DNA of 11,226 nt from M55B165 sp964423265 (GTDB lineage Bacteria > Actinomycetota > Humimicrobiia > Humimicrobiales > Humimicrobiaceae). The position numbers were made by a program, and so were the translations under genes. The notes under the pieces were generated by a model. It did no database searches and was not told the DNA's origin. It saw only the letters and a program-made list of their open reading frames with translations. The stretch spans positions 1-11,226 of the forward strand of contig CAYREF010000055.1 in NCBI GenBank assembly GCA_964423265.1, written 5' to 3'. Positions within the stretch are counted from its first letter, which is position 1, and each line of letters opens with the position of its first letter. Of this stretch, positions 6,183 through 11,226 are shown in pieces.

Positions 6183-7439
6183 ATGGAAAACCTAGTAATT
6201 CTCTGCCCTACAATTAGGGATTTCAGGGAAATAGAAAAATTAAAGGCAGAAGAAAAATATAATCATAACTATATTTTTTATGGTAAAAACCTCCGCGAAA
6301 ATCTGGAAAAATTTGATCCCGTTAAATTCATAGAAAAATTCCAAAAAGATTTTAAACACATGAAAATAGATGGAATTACCGCCACCCATGATTACCCAGC
6401 CCCAATAATAGCCAGCATACTGTCCGAAGATCTAGATATCCCCGGAATAAGAATTTTTCCAAATCTTTTATGCCAGCACAAATATTACAGCAGAATTTAC
6501 CAGAGTAAAGTAGTGTCCGATGCTGTTCCCTCTTTCTTTCTGGTTAATCCCTCTGGCAAGAATAGCAGCAGGCCACCCTATTTCCCTATCTTCCTAAAAC
6601 CAGTTAAATCATTTTTCTCCATATTTGCATCAAGAATTAATAATGTTTACCAATACAAGAAATACATAAAGTCGGTTGTAGACCATAGCCGGAAATTTGC
6701 AAAGCCCTTAAATATTTTGTTAAAAAAGTATTCAGATTTCAAAATTAATGCAGATTACTTGATTGCAGAAAGCCTGCTGACCGGCCAGCAGGTAACCTTG
6801 GAAGGATATGTTTTCGGAGGTAAGATAAAGGTACTAGGAATTACAGATTCTATAATGTATCCGGATACTATCAGTTTTAAAAGATTTGAATACCCTTCAT
6901 CCCTACCACCAAATATTAAAGAGAGGATGTGCGAAATTGCCAGGAATTTTATCTCTTTTATTAAATTTAATAATGGCATATTTAACATAGAATTTTTCTA
7001 TAACCCCTGTGATAACACCGTAAAAATTATTGAAGTCAATCCCAGGATGGCTAGCCAGTTTGCAGACCTGATGGAAAAAGTTGAAGGAACTAATACTTAT
7101 AAAATACAGATAGATATTTCCCTGGGAAGAAAGCCTGGTTTTAAAAAAGGAGGTGGAAATTTTAAATATGCCACCAGTTTTGCGTTAAGGTGTTTCAAAG
7201 ATAAGAAAATAATAAAATTGCCAAAAAGAGAAGACTTGGAGAAGATTTTATCTCTTTTTCCCGATGCCAGAGTAGAAATATATGGCAAGGAGGGAAACAA
7301 ACTTTCAGAATATCTGCAGGATATGCAAAGCTACCGGTATGCAGTTATCAATGTTGGGGGAAATTCCAGGCAGGACCTGGAGAATAAATTCAAGCAATGT
7401 ACCAGGCTGCTAAAATTTAATTTTATGGATATAGACTAA
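6183..7439 (+). CDS. ATP-grasp domain protein (carboxylate-amine/thiol ligase type)
   Basis: A 418-residue protein with the ATP-grasp fold in its middle and C-terminal half. Visible landmarks are the nucleotide-binding lysine strand FPIFLKPVKSFFS (134-146), the second ATP-contact strand AESLLTGQQVTLEGYVFGG (195-213), and the metal/catalytic motifs FNIEFFY (Glu270) and IIEVNPRMASQF (Glu284, Asn286, Arg288). The N-terminal 90 residues look like a pre-ATP-grasp domain. From the family, it should activate a carboxylate as an acyl phosphate and join it to an amine or thiol; the substrate cannot be read from sequence. It stands alone between a diverging and a converging gene. TTG at 6177 is an alternative start, but the ATG at 6183 fits the first beta strand. 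The stop TAA (7437-7439) is one base from the copy of the tRNA-Cys 3' end at 7441, which suggests that it once adjoined that tRNA. Confidence 0.85.
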   Translation: MENLVILCPTIRDFREIEKLKAEEKYNHNYIFYGKNLRENLEKFDPVKFIEKFQKDFKHMKIDGITATHDYPAPIIASILSEDLDIPGIRIFPNLLCQHKYYSRIYQSKVVSDAVPSFFLVNPSGKNSSRPPYFPIFLKPVKSFFSIFASRINNVYQYKKYIKSVVDHSRKFAKPLNILLKKYSDFKINADYLIAESLLTGQQVTLEGYVFGGKIKVLGITDSIMYPDTISFKRFEYPSSLPPNIKERMCEIARNFISFIKFNNGIFNIEFFYNPCDNTVKIIEVNPRMASQFADLMEKVEGTNTYKIQIDISLGRKPGFKKGGGNFKYATSFALRCFKDKKIIKLPKREDLEKILSLFPDARVEIYGKEGNKLSEYLQDMQSYRYAVINVGGNSRQDLENKFKQCTRLLKFNFMDID

Positions 7440-7440
7440 A

Positions 7441-7454
7441 TGGAGGCGGCACCC
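7441..7454 (-). repeat. Outer copy of the tRNA-Cys 3' end (possible att site)
   Basis: On the minus strand this reads GGGTGCCGCCTCCA: the end of the T-stem, the acceptor strand, the discriminator base and CCA of the tRNA-Cys at 9107-9180. It matches 14 of 14 bases, then diverges on both sides. It is a GC-rich word in AT-rich DNA, so a chance copy is unlikely. No tRNA body accompanies it. Confidence 0.6.
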
Positions 7455-7570
7455 CATACTGTTAAAAGAATGGCTAGCAAAATCAATAAAAATAAAACCT
7501 AAAAGTATTATTAATTTTTTTCATTTTTATCTATTCTTTTACTAGAATAAAACAATTTTTAGTATGTTTT

Positions 7571-8923
7571 TTATACTTTCTGCAAAAACCAACCAAGATA
7601 TTCATTTATTTTGCCCACCAGATAAAATGGCAGGTTTAAAAGGAAATATTTCTTTCCCCTAATTGTTTTTACTTTATCAATTGATAATTTACCAGAGTAT
7701 ACTCTTACAGCAAAATTATGTTGTGTTCGGTCAATATATTCATGTAATGATCTAAGCCTACCTACTTTCCCTTTCTTTACTTCAATAGGTATAAGATAAT
7801 TATTAAAAGACATTACATAATCAACCTGGGCACTTGATTGTTTTTTTTCCCTAACCCAGAACCCAACTCTTTTTATTATGCTTTGACTTTCTGCCAGTAG
7901 TTCCTGCCCTACTATATGTTCTGCAATCTTTCCTTCATAGAAGCTATCCAGATCCCTAGTGCCATATAGTTCCTTTTGAAGTCCTACAAAATAGTTTATT
8001 AATCCTGTATCAAGGATATGCAGTCTTGGTGATTTTTTGTTGTCAGGTTCAATTGGAATATCGACTGTGGTTGTAGGATACATTAAATATATTAGCATTG
8101 CTTTTTCAATTGTCTTTAAAGCCTCAGACATTTCTCTTGATCTATATTTTGAATGACCAAATCTTTTAAATCTTATTCTGTTAGCTGCTGAATAAAAAGA
8201 ATTCTCTATTGCGTGTCTGATAACATTGGCAATAGTATTGTTTCTGGCATATTTTCCAACATCCTCAAGGTATGACGTCAGTAGGCTTTCATAAACCATC
8301 CTTAGGCCAGCAATATCTTTATTCTTCTTATATGTTTTTACTACTTCCGGCATTCCACCTATCAGAGTATATTGGTAAAAATCTTTCAATAACTTTTCAT
8401 GAGCAAAATCAGGAAAAGGCATTTGCTTAAGAATATCAAAAGATTGGATATTACCTATTGCATTTAAATATTCCCCGAAGGTCAGAGGTTTCATATATAA
8501 ATATTCAACCCTACCAACAGGAATATTTACATTTCTATTAATGAGTGATTCTAATAAAGAACCGGCAGCAATGACGTGATAATCTCTGGAAGACTTTGAT
8601 TCATAAAAATATCGTAGCATGGACACCGCCTCAGGAGAGTTCTGTATTTCGTCTATAAATATAAGTATTTTACCATTGGATATAGTTTTATTCTTTTCTA
8701 AAAAAATAGCCTGAACAAGCTGGCCAATATCATATCCTCTTTGAAAAATTCTTCTCTCTGATTGAATATCAAGGTTTAAATATAGATATTGTTCAAACTG
8801 CTTTGAAAAGATCTCTACCGCGGTTGTTTTTCCTACCTGCCTGGCACCACGTAATATAAGAGGTTTTCTATTTGGCCTATTTGCCCACTTATCTAATTCT
8901 TTAATTATTTCCCGGTCAAACAT
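7571..8923 (-). CDS. AAA-type ATPase with DUF4143 domain
   Basis: A 450-residue protein of the solitary AAA_14/DUF4143 family. The N-terminal ATPase has Walker A GARQVGKTT (26-34), Walker B KILIFIDEIQ (85-94) and a sensor-like HVIAAGSLLES (116-126), followed by GRVEYLYMKPLTFGEYL (137-153) and LIGGMPEVV (187-195), both hallmarks of the family. The C-terminal DUF4143 part holds LHILDTGLINYFVG (301-314) and a pattern like the PD-(D/E)XK nuclease core: Glu335 (GKIAEH), Asp368 (QVDYV) and Glu381-x-Lys383 (IPIEVKKGK). The cellular role of these proteins is not established. They are scattered among genomes and probably exchanged between them. The ATG at 8923 has no ribosome site and a TATTAT box lies 4 bases before it. 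The gene is the only one between the two tRNA-Cys 3'-end copies. It appears complete, with no frameshift. Confidence 0.93.
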   Translation of the reverse strand: MFDREIIKELDKWANRPNRKPLILRGARQVGKTTAVEIFSKQFEQYLYLNLDIQSERRIFQRGYDIGQLVQAIFLEKNKTISNGKILIFIDEIQNSPEAVSMLRYFYESKSSRDYHVIAAGSLLESLINRNVNIPVGRVEYLYMKPLTFGEYLNAIGNIQSFDILKQMPFPDFAHEKLLKDFYQYTLIGGMPEVVKTYKKNKDIAGLRMVYESLLTSYLEDVGKYARNNTIANVIRHAIENSFYSAANRIRFKRFGHSKYRSREMSEALKTIEKAMLIYLMYPTTTVDIPIEPDNKKSPRLHILDTGLINYFVGLQKELYGTRDLDSFYEGKIAEHIVGQELLAESQSIIKRVGFWVREKKQSSAQVDYVMSFNNYLIPIEVKKGKVGRLRSLHEYIDRTQHNFAVRVYSGKLSIDKVKTIRGKKYFLLNLPFYLVGKINEYLGWFLQKV

Positions 8924-9030
8924 TTTTATAATAAAGTAATTGTTATAAAGTAAACCATATTATTTCATATTTATGTAATATTGTAAAGGTTAATATATTA
9001 AATTATTGTATAAAAGTAAGCCAAATAATT

Positions 9031-9095
9031 CCCTTCCTACAGACGTTAAGACTGCTGCTCAGGATCGGGTTGCCCAGTTGTTGGCGGAGAGCTCC
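9031..9095. other. Short GC-rich patch next to the tRNA 3' end
   Basis: About 58% G+C (38 of 65 bases) in a strongly AT-rich setting, with no gene assigned. On the minus strand a 30-codon open stretch runs from 9095 to a stop at 9003; its first part reads LRQQLGNPILSSSLNV, loosely like the LGxPxxSTSxNxSG motif of Sua5/YciO/YrdC proteins. A stop codon lies just upstream in that frame and there is no start, so at most it is a gene fragment. It may be debris from an earlier event at the tRNA site. Confidence 0.2.
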
Positions 9096-9106
9096 AAATT
9101 AAAATC

Positions 9107-9180
<74 letters not shown>

Positions 9181-9184
9181 TAAT

Positions 9185-9198
9185 TTAGCAAGTGCTAA
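9185..9198. repeat. TTAGCA/TGCTAA inverted repeat at the tRNA start point
   Basis: TTAGCA and TGCTAA face each other across 2 bases, overlapping the predicted transcription start of tRNA-Cys (about 9191) and touching its -10 box. The right arm AGTGCTAA equals part of the CIRCE right arm, but the 9-base CIRCE spacer is absent, so it is not an HrcA site. It could be an operator, or chance. Confidence 0.35.
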
Positions 9199-9226
9199 TT
9201 ATATGATAAATTTAGATAAAAGTTAA
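9198..9226 (-). promoter_or_regulatory. Promoter of tRNA-Cys
   Basis: On the minus strand TTAACT (9226-9221, four of six matches) is followed by 17 bases and a perfect TATAAT (9203-9198). The start would be near 9191, about 11 bases before the mature tRNA 5' end. The promoter lies directly after the stop of the radical SAM gene, so read-through from that gene could also supply the tRNA. Confidence 0.7.
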
Positions 9227-9234
9227 GCTTAGCT

Positions 9235-10236
9235 TTAAAAAAGGCCGTCAACTTTTTTACCACAATTTGGGCACTTTCCGTTTTTAACGTTATTTTTAGC
9301 AATAGAAAAGCTTAATCTTTTAATTAAAGGATGACCACAATTCTTACAATAAGTAGTCTCTAAATCATTACTGTAAACATTGCCGCCATAAACATACTTC
9401 AAACCAGCTTCTTTCCCAATCTCTACCGCCTGTTCTATTTTAGCAGCGCTTGTAGGTGGGATTTTTGACTTATATTGTGGATAATAAGCACTTAGATGCC
9501 AGGGTATATCATTGCCAGTATCCTGAATAAATTCCGCTATTTCATTCAGTTCTTCTTTAGAATCATTCAAACCTGGTATCACTAGAGTTGTAATTTCAAT
9601 CCAAATTCCTAGCTTTTTCATATACCTTATATTCTCAAGTACAGGTTTAAGCTTTCCCCCCACCTGTTTCCTGTAAAAATCATCAGAAAAACTTTTAAGA
9701 TCCACATTTGCAGCATCTAAATAAGGGCTAATCATGTCCAAAGATTCCTTTGACATATAACCATTGGTAACAAAAACATTTTTTAATCCATTCCCAGCAG
9801 CTATCTTAGCTGCATCATAAGCATATTCAAAAAATATAGTTGGCTCTGTATAAGTATAGGATATGCTCTTGCAATCATTATTTTTTGCATCTTCTACTAC
9901 CCTTTCCGGAGAAATATCCTGGCCATGTATTTCTTCCTCGGATCCTACCTGGGAAATGGAATAGTTCTGACAGAAAAGACATTTAAAATTACATCCCACT
10001 GTGGCAATAGATAAAGATAATGTACCAGGTAAAAAATGGAATAAGGGTTTCTTTTCTATAGGGTCTGCATTTTCTGATATCAATTTTCTATATACCAGGC
10101 TATAAAGGGTCCCATCAGTATTTTTCCTTACCCCGCATTTACCCAAACTGTTTTCCCCGATAAGGCAAAAATGGTTACACAGTTTGCAGCTAACCTTATT
10201 ATTCTTTACTCTTTTATATAAATAAGCTTCTTTCAT
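9235..10236 (-). CDS. amrS: AmmeMemoRadiSam system radical SAM enzyme
   Basis: A 333-residue radical SAM protein of the PflA-related branch. The [4Fe-4S] cluster motif is CNFKCLFC (Cys82, Cys86, Cys89), in the context SIATVGCNFKCLFCQNYSIS that is typical of this family, after DPIEKKPLFHFLPG (58-71). Four N-terminal cysteines (17, 20, 24, 34) and a C-terminal zinc ribbon (CKNC 297-300, CPNC 322-325) frame the barrel. The family is named for co-occurrence with a Memo-like and an AMMECR1-like protein; neither is in this window, and its substrate is not settled. The start is at 10236: the upstream in-frame ATG at 10248 lies within the ribosome site TGGAGGTTG, whose GGAGG is 7 bases before the ATG at 10236. 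The gene ends at 9235, immediately before the tRNA-Cys promoter. It is likely cytoplasmic and oxygen-sensitive. Confidence 0.92.
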   Translation of the reverse strand: MKEAYLYKRVKNNKVSCKLCNHFCLIGENSLGKCGVRKNTDGTLYSLVYRKLISENADPIEKKPLFHFLPGTLSLSIATVGCNFKCLFCQNYSISQVGSEEEIHGQDISPERVVEDAKNNDCKSISYTYTEPTIFFEYAYDAAKIAAGNGLKNVFVTNGYMSKESLDMISPYLDAANVDLKSFSDDFYRKQVGGKLKPVLENIRYMKKLGIWIEITTLVIPGLNDSKEELNEIAEFIQDTGNDIPWHLSAYYPQYKSKIPPTSAAKIEQAVEIGKEAGLKYVYGGNVYSNDLETTYCKNCGHPLIKRLSFSIAKNNVKNGKCPNCGKKVDGLF

Positions 10237-10543
10237 ATCAACCTCCATTTATTAGTTTAAAGGAAAAAATTAAAAAAACTAGAAATTTTTTTTTATGGTA
10301 CGCCATTGTTTGTAAAATTGGAAACAGGCCTGAAAAGGTTTAGAAAAATACTGGAATAATTCTAATATTCCCAAACTCTGGAAATAAGCAAGGGTATTTT
10401 ATACCTTAATAGTATTCTTAGTTAGACCATTATTTATAGAAAATAAAATAGCTGTCATTCCCTAAAGAACCTGCTCCATAAGTAAATTGTGAGTTTACCT
10501 TTTAAATTCTAATAATTTGCAAGAACCTTTGCAAGTGAAACAA
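10237..10543. other. Long spacer upstream of the radical SAM gene
   Basis: No convincing gene is present. Near the DUF4173 stop, two copies of TTTGCAAG (10516-10523 and 10528-10535) can fold as a 6-bp hairpin with the loop AGGTTC, possibly a weak terminator without a good T-run. Two further small inverted repeats are GGAATA/TATTCC (10353-10371) and GGTAT/ATACC (10393-10405). A minus-strand TTGGGA to TATTTT pair (spacing 18) overlapping the first of them is a weak promoter candidate for the radical SAM gene. The segment 10261-10300 is a run of A and T. Confidence 0.4.
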
Positions 10544-11226
10544 TTATTTTAGGTATCTGTCTATTATATTAGATGCTCTGGCCCTGGAATAATTAAGGCT
10601 TTGCCATGTATCCTGTTCTTTTAGTTCCATCTCTTTCTGTTTAAAATGTGATAATACTATATCTCCTACCTCTTCATCTTCCAGCAGCACCTGCATCTCG
10701 GGTATAGCATCATAGGAAAGACCTTTTAGGTATTCTATATCTATCTGGCCTGTCACTCTATATCTTTGTATATTATTATGGGCTATAATGACATCCACGT
10801 TTGCAAAATTTAATACAATATAAACTACAAGAGCCGCTATAAAATAAGCTTTTATTATTGGTAATCTCTCATACCAGATAAAAATCGTATTTAAGATAAA
10901 AAGAAAGAATAACAAGCCCATAAATGCCTGCACGAATATCCTAAGGTAAGTAAAACCGTAAGCCTGCTCATATAAAAACATTCTGTAAAAAGCAGATGCT
11001 ATCATTACAAAAGTAAAACCCACTAGCAGTGATAGTAATATTTTAATAGCAATGGTGCTCCTTTTATTCTCTTTTTTTAGGAACCAGACCGCTATAAGGA
11101 TAATAAGAAAGTTAATAACCGATACTACAACTAGTTCAAAAAACCCTCTCCTGGCATATTCTGCATAGGTGAATGCAGAAGGCTGTATAAAGTTCTCGCC
11201 TCCAAAAAGGTATTTGAACTGAATGA
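10544..11226 (-). CDS. DUF4173-family membrane protein (C-terminal part)
   Basis: The gene runs off the right edge of the window; 227 C-terminal residues are visible, and the reading frame is open to the edge (first full codon ends at 11224). The segment begins IQFKYLFGG and soon shows TYAEYARRGFFELVVV, the signature of DUF4173 proteins, followed by RMFLYEQAYGFTYLRIFVQ. At least four hydrophobic segments are visible (roughly 31-49, 62-78, 95-112 and 119-137 of the visible part). The last 80 residues are hydrophilic and helical, probably cytoplasmic. The function of DUF4173 proteins is not established; they are polytopic and usually near 500 residues, so about half is missing here. An internal GTG at 11023 is not the start, because the family motifs extend upstream of it. 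Confidence 0.88.
   Translation of the reverse strand, partial: IQFKYLFGGENFIQPSAFTYAEYARRGFFELVVVSVINFLIILIAVWFLKKENKRSTIAIKILLSLLVGFTFVMIASAFYRMFLYEQAYGFTYLRIFVQAFMGLLFFLFILNTIFIWYERLPIIKAYFIAALVVYIVLNFANVDVIIAHNNIQRYRVTGQIDIEYLKGLSYDAIPEMQVLLEDEEVGDIVLSHFKQKEMELKEQDTWQSLNYSRARASNIIDRYLK

Noticed and set aside
6077..6217. A 46-codon plus-strand frame overlapping the start of the ATP-grasp gene.
   Set aside because: No ribosome site, no recognisable motif, and it runs out of frame into a well-supported gene.
7534..7577. Short inverted repeats (ATTCT/AGAAT and AGTAT/ATACT) as terminators between the converging ATP-grasp and ATPase genes.
   Set aside because: The stems are only 5 A/T-rich base pairs, which is expected by chance in this composition.
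9185..9198. A CIRCE heat-shock operator.
   Set aside because: CIRCE needs two 9-base arms separated by 9 bases; here the arms are 6 bases with a 2-base spacer.
10238..10306. A 22-codon minus-strand frame (starting MAYHKKKFLVF) ending one base before the radical SAM start, like a leader peptide.
   Set aside because: It has no ribosome site, is driven by the A/T run at 10261-10300, and its last codons are the GGAGG ribosome site of the next gene.

Overview
The window is an AT-rich stretch (tracts of A/T in every spacer, Lys/Ile/Asn-rich proteins) from an unidentified bacterium. Genes are single or in pairs on both strands, and every recognised product has a bacterial family. The radical SAM enzyme, the UroD/MtaA-like methyltransferase-type protein and the CoA-disulfide-reductase-like flavoprotein fit an anaerobe. 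The tRNA-Cys gene encodes its own CCA end. I cannot name the phylum from sequence alone.

Layout, left to right. (1) 9-481, minus strand: a two-gene unit of a 74-residue zinc-ribbon protein and a previously uncalled 38-residue acidic helical microprotein. It is driven by a clear promoter whose start point lies inside a perfect 22-bp palindrome (429-450), so it looks repressor-controlled. (2) 541-831, plus: a small membrane-anchored coiled-coil protein, ending just before three strong hairpins (841-937) of the kind found at IS200/IS605 or REP-like ends. (3) 951-2234, minus: glgC, ADP-glucose pyrophosphorylase, diverging from (4) 2356-3159, plus: an omega-amidase/Nit2-like nitrilase. (5) 3242-5926, minus: a UroD/MtaA-like protein followed by a class III pyridine-nucleotide disulfide oxidoreductase, which has its own promoter region carrying a 21-bp tandem repeat. 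(6) 6183-7439, plus: an uncharacterised ATP-grasp ligase. (7) 7441-9120: a putative 1.67-kb insertion downstream of tRNA-Cys, containing one AAA/DUF4143 ATPase gene and bounded by a 14-bp direct repeat of the tRNA 3' end. (8) tRNA-Cys (9107-9180, minus) with a good promoter. (9) 9235-10236, minus: the radical SAM enzyme of the AmmeMemoRadiSam system. (10) 10544 to the window edge, minus: the C-terminal part of a DUF4173 membrane protein.

The genes do not form one pathway. The most unusual structure is the tRNA-Cys 3'-end duplication around the solitary ATPase. It predicts that relatives lacking the ATPase have the ATP-grasp stop codon almost touching the tRNA. A second theme is translation signals: genes inside or next to same-strand units have strong GGAGG-type ribosome sites, while five genes that begin divergent or solitary units have none, and some have a -10-like hexamer almost touching the start codon, which suggests leaderless transcripts.
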